In this document: positions 1 through 11,849 of the stretch, one piece after another
Layout of the letters: the number at the start of each line of letters is the position of its first letter
Numbering within the stretch: position 1 is the stretch's first letter
Assembly: GCA_014773175.1 (NCBI GenBank)
Contig: VXCM01005626.1
Span: forward strand, 18,226 to 82,225
Origin: Lucifuga dentata
Lineage: Eukaryota; Chordata; Actinopteri; Ophidiiformes; Bythitidae
Length of the DNA stretch: 64,000 bases
Direction: 5' to 3'
Notes under the pieces: generated by a model
What the model was told of the DNA's origin: nothing
What the model saw: only the letters and a program-made list of their open reading frames with translations
Database searches by the model: none
Made by a program: the position numbers and the translations under genes

Positions 1-213
1 CTTCACGGGGACAGAAGCTACTGTGGTGGGTGTGTTAGACTGCACCTAAAGAAGTTCAGATGAAATGCCTGAAATGTCTGATCAGCTGATTAGCTATGTG
101 ATGAAGAAGGAAGAGGACATAAAAATACAGAAGTAAAAGAAAAGGAAGCAAAGCAGAACACTGTCACACTGTGCATCCTGTATGTCTTCATCTCTGCTCG
201 CTCATGCTCAGAT

Positions 214-257
<44 letters not shown>

Positions 258-632
258 TGCTCTGAGGTTCAAGTTTAGCTGAAAATGCTGCTATCTGATT
301 GCTGCTGAACAAGAAGCTAAAGATGCTACATGCTGCAGGAAAGCGAAGAGAAGTGAAGAATGTGGATCTGCTGCTCTAATTAGGAGGAAGAAGAGAAGAA
401 GGAGGAGGAGGAGGAAGAGGAAGATGCTACAGGATTCTTTTTTTTGTGTTGTGCATCTATTTATGAATAAATGTATTGGGAATAAAAGTCCTAGTGAACT
501 GGAATAAAAGTCACAGCTGCTGATTAAACTGTGTCAGAGTTGAGGTGAAAAGGCCTTCACACGCTCTCATACACTCTTTCTGTTCTTCATCATGGTGGCC
601 ACGGCGATCACTACAAACTGAATGACACCTAC
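1..632. other. Intron 2 of tmem120a, no exon recognised
   Basis: No further TMEM120A exon is recognisable here, so the next exon should lie beyond the left edge. The stretch contains a CA tract at 215-253 and a purine-rich GAAGAGGAGG-type run near 380-425. Nothing else stands out. Confidence 0.5.
215..253. repeat. (CA)n microsatellite
   Basis: About 19 uninterrupted CA units, in intron 2 of tmem120a. Its translation gives a spurious cysteine-valine frame on the other strand. Confidence 0.9.
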
Positions 633-3600
633 TCTTCCAGCGAGGAGGTGAGCTCCGTCAGCTTCTTCCTCTGACGTGCGATGGCGCTGGAGCAGCTGTC
701 CTGCAGTTTGGTGACTTCTTCAAGTTTCTGTTTGTACAGACGATGGCTCTCCTGCAGAAAAACAGAGGAAACGAAGGGTTAACTTACAGTACCAGAAACC
801 CAACAGGAGAAATGAACCGCAACTCCATCAGTCACTCTGTAAGAATCCTGTGTTTGTTATTAGAATCAAACAGGAATTCTGGACCTCCACACAGGTTTTC
901 ACCACTCGTGAGTCCTAGTGGACTACTGATTTTTACTAGTCAACATCTAGTCATCACCGACCCAAAGACATGAAAAAAAGAGATGTTCTGTTCTTAAAGG
1001 ATTGTGCCGGCCAGGGGCGGATCCAGGGTCAGTGGAGATCCAGGACTTAGCCCAGATCTCCACTGGAAAGTCCAGGCTATCGACCAAAAGCTAAGAGCTT
1101 TAGTGGATAGCCAAAGGTATTTTATATTTATCAAAGCTAAATATAAGTTTTGAGAAATGCCTAAGAAATGGAACAAATCATGTTACATCTTTTAACAAGT
1201 TAAATGAAGTTAAAAATCTTTTTAAACAAAAACCGTTACAACGATCTAAACAGCGGAGCTACATGGTGGTGTTATGTCTGTTGTCTGTCCTTCCGCCAAT
1301 TCAGTCCAACCAATCCGTTCAACTGTGGTTCCGCTTTGCCGTTGAATTTGGGTAATTTGCAAAAACGCTACAGAAAATTCAAAATGCACTATTACAAAAA
1401 AGATTCGGGGTTTTGTGGGAAAACATCTGGGGCTAAGCCCCATAAGCCCACCCCTAGCACCGCCCATGATACCGGTCATCCTGCATGTTTAAGCCCAATA
1501 CATACAATCCACATACATGTTATATTACTGACAGCGTTTCTTTTAGAGAAAAGTGAACTCCTTTAAAGTTTGTACTGCAATGATGACACTTTTTTACAGA
1601 AGTTTTACTGAATCTGTATCGTAGCCTGGTACAATCTTAACCTGTCCCACAGAAACAGACTTGGAAGCCTTGTTAAAGTGGTAAGCAAGATTTGTGGAGT
1701 GACTCAGGTCCAGCTCATGGACATTTATAATAAGCAGGTCCTTAGGATGTCTAATTCCATTCTGGATTATTCTGATCACCCCCTGCAGAAGGAGTTTGAG
1801 CTCCTGCCTTCTGGCCGCTGTTTCAGGGTGCCTGCAGGACTGTGGCTATCGATAGGCCCTTTATATTTATATGACATTTATGTTCATTTGTTGGCTCTGC
1901 TTTTTAATCTTTTTGTTTTTTGTTCTTCTGACTGCCTGGCTGTAGATGTTGTGTTTTTGATGTGGGCCTGTACTAGCCTATTTATCTTAAATAGGCTAGT
2001 TTGCTGGCTGCAAACCAAATTTCCCCTAGTGGGACAATAAAGATTTGAACATGAACTTGAACCATTTCACAAAATATATGACTTTAACAGCAAATATTTT
2101 AGAAGTAATGTTGTGGAACTGTTAAATATATAAGAAGTCAGAAGCGATTCCTGTCTTAAGCAGATGAGTCTTGTTCAATGAAGAAGCTCAGCTGAGGAGA
2201 ATCAATCATACAGCATGAGAAATACAAGAGATTCTGACTGGACACAGGAAGACCAGCTGCATTTATAGTGCCAGACAAACAAGATAGGACAAAGTGTGGC
2301 TTAGCTGTGTGTGTGTGTGTCAGGTATCAGATGGACAAATGGCCATTTTTGTCCACCTGAAATGTACAAGGAAGGGATTGATTACTGTGGTTGATATCAC
2401 AAAAATAACAAGTAAAAGTTTCACATGCAAACACACAAATTAGAAAACAGTATTATGAGCAGACAGGGCAGAATATGAAATTTCTCCAATACTCAACGTG
2501 ACCTTTGAGGCAAATGAAAGATAAACATAAAAGCCATCACGTTTAAACTGCTGCAGATCCTAAAATCAGTCTGCAGCATCATCTGGTTTTAGTAACCAAA
2601 GCCAGCAGAATAATCTGACTCCACTTCAAAGTGTCTGTATGGCTCATTAAATACATTTTGGAGGATCTGGCATCCCTTCCTTTAAAGAACCATACCACCC
2701 ATTTTGCATGTTTGAGCCAATTTTCATATGTTACGTTACTGACAATCATTTCCCAAAGAATAAAACTGTATTTCAGCTTTCCTGATATTTTGCAAAATCT
2801 CTTAATCTTTCAAAATCAAATATTCAAGTGATACACCCACCTTAAAAATCCATGTTTCTCCTGCTAATAGTTACACAGCCTTATGAAGTCACGGTCCTTT
2901 AAATTTTTCCATAAACGCAGGTCTTCTTTTGGGACTATATTCCCCGGTGGAGGCATACATTCACTCCACGCTTTTTATTGAGCTTAAACACTAAAATTAC
3001 ATAACTTTTAAAAAAAACCTGAATACACGTCTTGTTGGTGATGATGGATTACCTATCCCAAGAACGTTTCAAGTATCAACAAGTTGATTTTAATAGCAGA
3101 ATGAACTGAAACCAATGGAGGTCTGGAAGGTAGGAAAAACATTTTTAATTCATCGTTCCAGTAGTATGCTTTGGGAAATGACTGTCAGTAACGTAACGTA
3201 TATGAAAATTGAGTACATGCAGATTTTTTTAAATGCCTTGATGTTTTTTTTTTTTTAATCGGATAGAAATGTTTTTATATCAACTTTTTTTTGTTCTTTC
3301 TGTTATCTTGTTACCTGAAGAGTTTTACTGTAAATTTCCTGTGTTGCAGAACCAAATATTTAAACTTTGGGGGAGAAAAAATGAATTAAGTCCACGTCAG
3401 AGAAAAAAATGTACATATATTATCCCAAAACCTTTCAGAAATGACGAGTTGCTAGGCAAAAAACACAAGATTTGACTTTGTTTAGTACCTGTTGTTCTTT
3501 AGTTTACCTGATAATGCATCATTCCTGAGAGGAATGATGCATTATATGCCAAAATGTTCCTTTCAGCTGTAAGTTAAGTTCATGTATAAGTCATAAAAAT

Positions 3601-4394
3601 GCCATTTCTGAAATGTGTGATGGCTGTGAGTTTGTTATTCCACAGCAGCACTTTTCTCGAGGAATGACTGCAGACTTTTCACCACGCTGGAACCCACGCA
3701 GCTAACAGCCGCTACAGCTGCCAATGTGGGATTATGTCCCAGATTCTAGTGAAATGTTTCCCATAGATTATCTGCAATTAAGTCCACATCAGTTATAAGC
3801 GTTCGGCTTGAAGTTACATAAAAAAGTGTAATTTCTGTAAGAAGAGCATAGGGTAAGGCAAGAAGAAAGAACTGACAATGGGAAGAAAAGAGGGAAGTGG
3901 AAGACGGTTTAAAACAAAAAAAAAAGAAAAAAAGACAGAAAAATTGAGGAAAACATAAAAGAAAAATCAGAGGGAAATTAAAACTTTTAGGGGACGACAG
4001 ATGGAATTATAATTTTTAATGTATTAGCTATTTTAATAAAGAGCAATAAGCACATGTGAGTACCGAGCTGTCTCAGCAGGCTCAGCCGGGCTGCTGACGC
4101 TGTTAGCGGGCTGTCATGCACGCTCGGGCCCCTGTCTTCCACGGAGCTTTACCTGGGCTCCAGAGGGCGGAACTCGCGGCTGCTGCCCGGACTCGGGCTG
4201 ACAGTTCNCGGAGCTTTACCTGGGCTCCAGAGGGCGGAACTCGCGGCTGCTGCCCGGACTCGGGCTGACAGTTCCGCTAACTTACCGAGACTTCCACGTA
4301 AGAACAGGTTGCTTACCTGGATCTGTTGGTAGTTTTTCTCTAAATCCTCCCATTCACGCACACATTCAGCTAAACCTGAAGGACTGAACACCAT
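633..4394 (-). CDS. tmem120a: Transmembrane protein 120A (TACAN), first two coding exons, 3' part off-window
   Basis: TMEM120A is a multi-pass membrane protein of the ER and nuclear envelope, linked to adipocyte differentiation and proposed in mechanical pain sensing. Exon 1 is 4317-4394 (26 codons from ATG at 4394; donor GTAAGC). Exon 2 is 633-751 (39 codons plus 2 bases; acceptor after TTCTGCAG, donor GTAGGT). Together they encode the N-terminal coiled coil, with [14 protein letters not shown] followed by [20 protein letters not shown], close to the family pattern WEDLxxxxxxIQETHRLY. The TKLQ and WEDL residues fit the A paralogue better than B, and adjacency to STYXL1 repeats the mammalian order. 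The membrane segments would be encoded left of position 1. Intron 1 (about 3.6 kb) holds a hAT-like element, a LINE tail, a TTAA-flanked element and a palindrome. Family assignment is firm; A versus B rests partly on synteny. Confidence 0.88.
1009..1473 (+). mobile_element. hAT-like non-autonomous DNA element, copy 1
   Basis: The left end reads CCAGGGGCGGATCCAGG and the right end CACCCCTAGCACCGCCC, imperfect inverted ends of the CAGGGGCGG kind common in hAT-type elements. The same sequence recurs in reverse orientation at 30842-31305, with shared internal blocks such as AAAAATCTTTTTAAACAAAAA and GGGGCTAAGCCCCATAAGCC. It has no transposase frame, so it would depend on an enzyme made elsewhere. 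Superfamily is inferred from the ends only. Confidence 0.65.
1640..2062 (+). mobile_element. LINE (L2/Maui-like) 3' end, 5'-truncated
   Basis: The plus frame near 1680-1835 reads [16 protein letters not shown] then [20 protein letters not shown]. This is the conserved tail after the reverse transcriptase domain in fish L2/Rex-type non-LTR elements. The element ends near 2062 in a short TTGAAC tandem tail after AATAAAGA, typical of such retroposons. The reverse transcriptase core and endonuclease are absent, so it is a dead 5'-truncated insertion in tmem120a intron 1. Clade naming is tentative. Confidence 0.7.
2681..3220 (-). mobile_element. TTAA-flanked inverted-repeat element, copy A
   Basis: It starts TTTAAAGAACCATACCACCC and ends with the diverged inverted arm around GGGAAATGACTGTCAGTAAC. 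Both arms match the family seen complete at 9632-10185 and 49388-49973. The interior has AAAAATCCATGTTTCTCC and GAACGTTTCAAGTATCAACA. Orientation is opposite to the 9632 copy. No coding capacity is visible; this is a MITE-like passenger. Confidence 0.75.
3511..3545. repeat. Perfect 16-bp palindrome with 3-base loop
   Basis: Arms ATAATGCATCATTCCT and AGGAATGATGCATTAT enclose GAG. It lies in tmem120a intron 1 outside any element I can delimit. It could form a cruciform or an RNA hairpin; function is unknown. Confidence 0.85.
4142..4274. repeat. 66-bp direct duplication around a single N (assembly join)
   Basis: Bases 4142-4207 and 4209-4274 are identical, separated only by N at 4208. The repeated unit is GC-rich and sits just inside tmem120a intron 1. 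The pattern recurs nine more times in the window and looks like two overlapping contig ends left unmerged, not real tandem DNA. Confidence 0.85.
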
Positions 4395-6193
4395 TTTGAA
4401 CTCAGATAATCATCAATGCTCAGCAACAGTTTTGTACTGTCTCCATCAGAGCGGAAAAAACAAGTCACACATCCGGCTAGGACCTTCAAAATCAGAGCCT
4501 CTGTGTCTGTCTGAGAAGGGCTTCATGGCTGGCACGGTGCTGTGGGTGTTAAGAATTTGACAGATGTGTCTCTGTAGCGTGGTAAAAGAGTTTGACAGAT
4601 GTGTCCCTAAATGTCCCACCGTTTTATGTCAAATAAATTAAACTTTTTTTTGTTTTATTTTATAGGCCGCGCAGTACTTCCTATTTATTTATGGTATAGA
4701 TTGGTTATTTGACAAGTTCACGCGGATATCCGTGAGTAGCATGCTGTACGTGCTTACGTTCCAGTCGTACAAACCCCGCCTCCCGTGCTGGCTTTTTGTT
4801 CTCCCTAACAGCCTGTGAGGTAATGCTCAGGGTAATAAAAACCACACTCTATATTTTTAGAGCTTATGTAAGTGACTTATTGCTTAATCCTGGAGTATAA
4901 GGTCATTTTTAACAGTGTTTGCTGATTTTCTTTTTTGTAGAATCTTCTAGAATCAAGTATAAAATTGGCAACTTTATATAATTTATTTTAGGCTTTTTTT
5001 TTTTTTTTAAATAAAATAAAATAAAAAAAAAATCTTTTACATTAGATTTTTTCTGGAATGAAGAATTTTCTTGAAAAACTGATTTGAGACTCCAGAGGAT
5101 TCATGCTGCTAGCATGAACATGCACAAACATCTCCATACATTGCGTTCATAAGAGACAATTTTATACTTTTCTACTTAAAAAAAAAAAAAAAAAAAATTA
5201 GATTCCATTTCCAATCAGAAAAGGGAAAAGAAAAAAAATAAAAGACATCGTACATAAAATCATTATTAACATGTGAAACTAAAATTAAGAGGAAAATAAT
5301 TATTTAAACAGGAAACAAATTATTCATATTTATTTATTCCTGCAAGACTCAAAAGAAGTGTACTGTACATTGTACATACAGTATACTGTAAGAGTTTCTA
5401 GGAAAAAAATAAGAAAAAATAAGATCTACTTGTAGCTTTTCATTCGGGATAAATATTATTTGAGTTTAAAATTATCCACATTCCATCTGTTTCAAATATA
5501 TCTCATTGTTTTGGATTTTATTAATCAATTTTCTATTTAACAGTCCAGGTGGAAGTGGAAGTTGGATGATTTTACCTCTGGAAGCCCAGAGCTGATGTCA
5601 AATTATGTCCTCATCTATCAGCAACGCCAAACTGCTGATCTGAATAATAAAACATCATTTCCTGTTGTATTCTGCACCTACATTTTGTCTGTGAACCGAC
5701 AGAACTTTTCCCAAGTAAAGATCAGATATATAACTGATTAAATAATCACAAAACCACATTGTACCTGCTTATGCTAAGCTAAGTGTGGCTAATCCTACTG
5801 CTTGTATGGCAGAACAAACAAAAGACATGTAGCCGTTCATTTGTTCAGCCATTCATCAAACTTCCAGATTAACAGTATCAAGCTTCTGCATTTAGTTTAA
5901 AGCTGTAGAAGCTGAATATTTGGTTCAGACAGGACTTCAAATCAGCCAGAACCTTCTCAGTAACTGCTGTTTGGTTGAGTTTGGCTGAGAAAGCTCAACA
6001 CTGTACTCCAGCGACACAGATTTATAACAATATGTAGCTATCATTGTTTGAAAATGATCATTTATTTTATGTAATGTGGATAATCCCTTTGCTCATTTTA
6101 CTCTGTAGAGGTAGTAATAATACTGAACTAAACAATAAGCGTTGAAATAGGTGAACAGATGACTTCCTTTATGGAATCCAGCTGGTTGTTGTG
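4395..6193. other. Intergenic interval tmem120a / styxl1
   Basis: This holds the upstream region of TMEM120A and the 3' flank of STYXL1. Poly-T and poly-A runs lie near 4990-5035 and 5180-5200, and AT-rich sequence fills 5160-5530. A minus-strand AATAAA at 6061-6066 suits STYXL1 polyadenylation, about 130 bases past its stop. I see no coding exon or RNA gene here. Confidence 0.5.
6061..6066 (-). terminator. Candidate polyadenylation signal of styxl1
   Basis: TTTATT on the plus strand is AATAAA on the minus strand, roughly 130 bases downstream of the STYXL1 stop codon. The position is plausible for a short 3' UTR; no transcript evidence is available. Confidence 0.4.
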
Positions 6194-8906
6194 TTAAAGT
6201 TCAGAGATGTCGGTCAGCCTGGTTCCTCTGCTGTGAAGCTCCCAGTCAGACAGCTGCTGCATGAAGCCCACGTTTGGCCTCATGTCCGCTTTACACCTGA
6301 GCAGGTGCCTCCAGGCCTCCTGAAAATGGTGAAAGTCATGGCAATAAGACTGTGTAAGAAGTGATCGCCGCCCTTAAAGCTAAACATCCCCGTGTTGACT
6401 CTGACAGCCTGCTGGTCATGGTAAACTGAGTCAGACAAACATATGAACTCTGAGCAGCAGGACATGATGGAGATCCTCCCTCTGCTCCTCACCTGTTTCC
6501 CAACAACAGCTCCTGTTGTGTCGTGTGACTGTCTAAAAATCTCTCCATGGTCTCGCCCCAACATAAAACTCAGAACTTCTCACCCCTCACAGCAACCCAG
6601 ACACCTCAGAGCCACCCACTGTGGCATGCTGGCTGTGTCCTGTTCATGGAAAAAAAAAAAAAAGGCCAGGGACAGAGCTCTTTCTCTGGAACAGCCTGTC
6701 AGAGATTAGACAGTCTGTTGATGCTTTTAAGAGGCACCTTAAAACCCACTTTTATTCTCTGGCTTTAGTTGTGTTTAACCTGTTTTTTTCTACTTTTATC
6801 TGATTCCCTGGGTTTTAAAATGTGTTTAAGTATATCTCTATTTTAATCTTGCCTTATTCATCTATGCAACGTGTCTATGCTTGTATGGTGTATGTACATG
6901 TCTGTCTTTGTGAAACACTTTGGCGCAAAAAACATGTTTGCTTTTAAAGTTCAATATAATGAAATAACTTCAAACTTGAACACTCTTGCTTAAATTCTTC
7001 TGGTGTGGAGTTTGCATATTCTCCCCATGTCTGCATGGGTTTCCTTCCACAGTCCCAACACATGCAGGTTAAAATATCTGCAGGCATGAATATGAGTGTG
7101 GATGAGTGTGTCTTTAGTTGGGGCTGATCAGGCTCGTCTGAAGGTGCTGAAAGAGCTGAAACACCTGATGACTCCTCACACGTCACAGCAGAAACGTGCA
7201 GAGAAACGCAGACACACCATGGGAACGCTGGCTGCTATTCTATGGAAAACATCCCCAAAGTCTAAATGAAGGAGCGTGACTTGCCTCCAGCGTGTATTTC
7301 AGGTGGTGCATCAGAAAAGCGATGGCGACGGCGCTGCAGCGACTCACACCGTGATCAGAGCAGATCAGCACACGAGAGCCCTTGTTAACATGTGAACCTG
7401 GAAACACAAACAGCAGCAGCACGAAAAGCATGATTCATGTTACATGAATACATTATAACCCAAAAGCTGACCTTTGACCTGAGGGTAGAGCTAGAGAAAA
7501 GATGTCAGATGAAAGTATTTATTCTCTGGAGATCAGGAATGTTCTCAGTAATGTCTCCATTAAAGGACCATACCACCCATTTTGCATGTTTGAGCCTAAT
7601 ATATTCAATTTTCATACATGTTACGTTACTGACAATCATTTCCCAAATAATAAAACCGTATTTCAGCTTCCCTGACATTTTGCAAAATCTCTTAATCTTT
7701 CAAAATCAAATGTTCAAGTGATACACCCACCTTAAAAATCCATGTTTCGCCTACTTATAGTAATAATAGCATTCACTCCACGCTTTTTATTGCGCTTAAA
7801 CACTAAAATTACATAACGTCTAAAAAAAACCTGAATACACGTCTTGTTGGTGATGATGGATTACCTATCCCAAGAACGTTTCAAGTATCAACAAGTTGAT
7901 TTTAATAGCAGAATGAACTGAAACCAATGGAGGTCTGGAAGGTAGGAAAAACATTTTTAATTCACTGTTCCAGTAGTATGCTTTGGGAAATGATTGTCAG
8001 TAACGTTATGTGTATGAAAACTGAATAATATTAGTCTCAAACATGCAAAATGAGTGGTATAGTCCTTTAAATTTTGGTATGATTTCTGTATAAATGTGAG
8101 TTTTGGTCTGGTGCCAAAACATAAGAATTGATCATCTGAGACATGCTCATGAATACTCAAGACATATTTCATGGTAATCAGCAAAAATAACCCTAAACGA
8201 GTTAGTTCACGCTTGAAAAATGACAAAGTGAAAAAAAATAACAGCATGCACACAAAATCAGCTGATACTGAATAACATTATTTCCAAATTCCAAATGCAC
8301 AAGGTTCTTGCTCCTATCAACTGGACTACAACTATCTGTAAAGATAAAAAAGTGTGACGTACATTTTTTTTAACATAAAGAGTTTATTTTTTTTAATATG
8401 AAGAGGCGTCTTACCAATAAAAATACAAATCTTCTTAAAACTTGAAAACAAATCAGATGCTGCTGAGTCTGCCAAAGGGATATGAAGGACGTTCTGATTC
8501 TCCTTTTCAGGCCTAAGTTCAATTATTCAAATAGAAAAAGCTGCGTTTAGTAACACAACAGACAGAATATATATTGTGAGATGATGCTGATGGATTGTGA
8601 CAGAATATACAGTATATTGTATGATGATGAGAGTCAGAATATATATTGGTGGTGGTGTTGGTGGATTCTTACTGCAGGAAGCTGCTCTGACAGATGATCA
8701 CCACAGCACCAATCTTCAGATCCTCACAGATGCTGCAGTCAGCAGCTTGTTTGTTGTCGCTCATGTACAGCAAACCTGCTAAGATCTCCAGCGGATACAT
8801 CCTGAGATTCTCCAGCTCCTGAGACAGTCAACACACCCGACATCATCATCATCATCATCATCACCACCATCACCACCACCATCATCATCATCATCATCAT
8901 CATCAT

Positions 8907-8938
<32 letters not shown>

Positions 8939-8945
8939 TCATCAT

Positions 8946-9001
<56 letters not shown>

Positions 9002-9333
9002 CCTTCATCCTCATCATTATCACTATCAGCTTCATCATCATCATCACCATCTTCATCACCATCACAATCATCATCATCATCATCACAATTATGATCATCA
9101 CATCTTCATCATTATCATCACGATCTTCATCATTATCATCATCACTATCATCATCATCATCACTATCAATCTATCATCATCAACATCACTATAAAACATG
9201 TCTCAGTAGCAGTTTGAAGTAGAAAACACTGTAAATATTCCACAGTGATAAAAAAATAATACTGCTGTAGCTGCATGTTTCAGCCCATTACTACACATTT
9301 ACTACTATATATATCGTATATAGATATATACTA

Positions 9334-9370
<37 letters not shown>

Positions 9371-9379
9371 AGTCTATCG

Positions 9380-9430
<51 letters not shown>

Positions 9431-11612
9431 AGTCTATCGATCTATCTATCTATCAGTCTATCGATCTATCTATATGTAGACATATAGATACATATAGATA
9501 GATCTATAGATAGATAGATAGATTTTCCAGTTTTTTGAGCCTGTTATGTTCAGCAGGTTGGACTGTCAGCTTTCTGCTCTGCCGGCTCGTCCTGTCGCTC
9601 CACCTGCCCTGCATGTTACCTGCACTTCTTATTAAAGGACCATACCACCCATTTTGCACATTTGAGCCAAATATATTAAATTTTCATACACATAACGTTA
9701 CTAGCAATCATTTCCCAAAACATACTACTGGAATGGTGAATTAAAAATGTTTTTCCTACCTTCCAGACCTCCATTGGTTTCAGTTCATTCTGCTATTAAA
9801 ATCAACTTATTGATACTTGAAACGTTCTTGGGATAGGTAATCCATCATCACCAACAAGACGTGTATTCAGGTTTTTTTTTTCAGAAGTTACCTAATTTTA
9901 GCGTTAAAAGCGTGGAGTGAATATAGTCCCAAAAGAAGACCTGCGTTTATGGAAAAATTTAAAGGACAGTGTCTTCATAAGGTTGCGTATGCAGGAGAAA
10001 CATGGATTTTTAAGGTGGGTGTATCACTTGAATATTTCATTTTGAAAGATTAAGAGATTTTGCAAAATATCAGGAAAGCTGAAATACGGTTTTATCCTTT
10101 GGGAAATGATTGTCAGTAACATAACATGTATGAAAATTGAATATATTAGGCTCAAACATGCAAAATGGATGGTATGGTCCTTTAACAGTTTAACATGCTA
10201 CATCAAGCAAAAGCTGTGCTTTCATTCATGAATGATGGAAGCTCTGATCATTTTACCATGATGGTGTACATTATTTTCTCCGTCCTTAAGAAAGGGTACA
10301 GAGCCGAGAACCTCTGGAAACCTCCTGTAATGATGCAGACTGGATGGAGGCTGGTTTCAGCCAGCATCTGTGCACAATCCACAGCTCGACCTGCAGCAAA
10401 GACAGCCAGAAAGTCTCAACCCCACTGCAGATGTATCCTGATGCTTTTACTTTGAAGGCCAAATGTCCATACTGGAAGTCGTACTGTGCCAGAAAACTAT
10501 TTCATAATGTACATCAACATTTTCTATTACAGTTTATTAATTCACGCACAGCAGGCATATTAATTAATACTTCACTTTTGTAAAACTAAATTACTGATCC
10601 TGGCAAATAACAGCATGAAGCATGAAGTATGAGGAGCTCTCTAGTGGCCAAAACCAAATTTTTAATAGCATACCAGAATGAACTGAAACCAACGGCGGTC
10701 TGGAAGGTAGGAAAAACATTTTTAATTCATNAATAGCATACCAGAATGAACTGAAACCAACGGCGGTCTGGAAGGTAGGAAAAACATTTTTAATTCATCG
10801 TTCCAGTAGTATGGGAAATGGAAGATGATTGTCAGTAACGCAACGTGTATGAAATTGAATATATTAGGCTCAAACATGCAGAATAGATGGTACGGTCCTC
10901 TACTGAAAAGGCCTGCTGTGGATAGGTGAATGTGTCTGTAGCGCACCTGCAGCCTGCAGACAGCAGGTGTCGCTGTCATACACCAACACACGCTGCATGC
11001 TGTCCGCCTCCACCGCCTCCAGTCGCAAAAACTTACCTGCAGAGTCCTGGAAAAAAAAAAAAAAAAAAAAAACTGGTTATCTCTGACGCTTTCTGTCTGC
11101 ACACATATAAATATCATAAAGAGAATAAAATGATATTCATACCGTTCTGGCGTTTTTAGCTGTAATGATGTGACTCACGTTATAATCTTGGCTTTCTCGA
11201 GCATCTACAAAGAAAAATAACAGAACAAAAAAGTGCTGAAACAGAAGAAGAGTGTTGCAACAAAACACGCGAATCAACTCAACTTTATACAACAAAATGT
11301 TTTACAGTGAAGAGACAAAGAAAAGAGAGAGAGTAGTACAGAAAAAAAAAATAAGACCACAAGTCAAAAAAAAAAAAAAAAANAAAAAAAAAAAAAAAAG
11401 TACAGATTCACGTCAAGCCCAACATATAATGTCTCATAAATCCCTGACTCAGAGCAAATAAAAATAAACAATGCTAAATTAATATAATAATAATTATAAT
11501 AAATAAAATACAAATAATAAAAATAAAATACAAATAAAAATCAAATAATAAAACGAGGACAAACTCCCTTAAAAAAAAAAAACAAAACTTTTCATATAAG
11601 GACAAAAATGGN

Positions 11613-11644
<32 letters not shown>

Positions 11645-11849
11645 AACAACAATGAAACATTACAGGTAAGCAGCACAACAGGTAAGGTCAGGGCCGGTAA
11701 AGGCCAGAGAACAGCAGCAGGTTTCAAACGGGTTTGGTGATCTTACCAACCAAACACAGGTAGTTGATCTCTGCCAGCCTGGGCGCCTGGCCGCGCTGGT
11801 TCAGCATGTTGTAGAGCTCCAGAGGCTCACAAAGAACAATTCCAGACAT
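6194..11849 (-). CDS. styxl1: STYXL1 / MK-STYX pseudophosphatase, complete, 8 coding exons
   Basis: MK-STYX is a catalytically dead dual-specificity phosphatase relative that binds G3BP1 and PTPMT1 and affects stress granules and apoptosis. Exons: 11747-11849, 11143-11204, 10947-11046, 10257-10390, 8673-8818, 8415-8512, 7285-7397, 6194-6319. They join in phase to 293 codons plus stop (human 313). The N-terminus MSGIVLCEPLELYNMLNQ matches the human MPGLLLCEPTELYNILNQ. Residues about 28-150 form the rhodanese-like part and about 155-285 the phosphatase fold. The signature loop reads CSDHGVSRC (227-235). Ser228 occupies the catalytic cysteine position, so the dead state is conserved from fish to human; Arg234 is kept. 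Intron 7 starts with GC (GAG|gcaagt) and keeps phase 0. The ATG exon has a possible acceptor (TTGCTCAG) just upstream, so an untranslated first exon nearer MKS1 is possible. Confidence 0.93.
6665..6965 (+). mobile_element. LINE 3' tail fragment
   Basis: The frames read LFLWNSLSEIRQSVDAFKRH then LKTHFYSL, the terminal motif of many fish non-LTR retrotransposons (WNSLPxxxR...FKxxLKTHLF). It ends near 6965 with AT-rich sequence. It sits in styxl1 intron 7 in the opposite orientation to the gene and has no reverse transcriptase core. Confidence 0.65.
7560..8070 (-). mobile_element. TTAA-flanked inverted-repeat element, copy B
   Basis: It starts TTAAAGGACCATACCACCC and ends GTGGTATAGTCCTTTAA, so TTAA stands at both borders with near-matching inverted arms of about 80-100 bp. 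The middle lacks the block that carries TCCCAAAAGAAGACC in full copies, so it is an internally deleted copy. It lies in styxl1 intron 6. Confidence 0.8.
8838..9185. repeat. (ATC)n imperfect trinucleotide tract
   Basis: About 340 bases of ATC units with CACCAC interruptions, in styxl1 intron 4 just upstream of exon 5 (exon start 8818 on the minus strand). Translation on the minus strand gives a spurious poly-methionine frame. Confidence 0.9.
9310..9525. repeat. (TATC)n tetranucleotide tract
   Basis: A long TATC array with AGTCTATCGA interruptions that mark higher-order units, in styxl1 intron 4. Likely length-polymorphic. Confidence 0.9.
9632..10185 (+). mobile_element. TTAA-flanked inverted-repeat element, copy C (near complete)
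   Basis: It starts TTAAAGGACCATACCACCC and ends GGATGGTATGGTCCTTTAA, with terminal arms of about 100 bp including CAAACATGCAAAAT. TTAA at both borders fits the target preference of piggyBac or Kolobok type elements, though the termini do not start with the usual piggyBac CCC. No transposase frame is present. It lies in styxl1 intron 4. Confidence 0.82.
10664..10902 (+). mobile_element. TTAA-element fragment (copy D) carrying an N-join duplication
   Basis: Only the stretch around GAATGAACTGAAACCAA and the right arm GGTACGGTCCT remain. Within it 10664-10730 and 10732-10798 are identical around N at 10731, an assembly join, so the true fragment is about 68 bp shorter than shown. Confidence 0.7.
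11335..11645. repeat. A-rich low-complexity stretch with two N joins
   Basis: Poly-A runs broken by N at 11383 and 11612, with AATAAAATAC-type repeats between. It lies in styxl1 intron 1. The run lengths are probably not reliable in this assembly. Confidence 0.8.

Noticed and set aside
1246..1566. Overlapping open frames on both strands
   Set aside because: They lie wholly inside the hAT-like element and match no protein pattern.
8739..9101. 120-codon poly-methionine frame
   Set aside because: Translation of an ATC trinucleotide repeat overlapping the real styxl1 exon 5 on the same strand; only the exon part is genuine.
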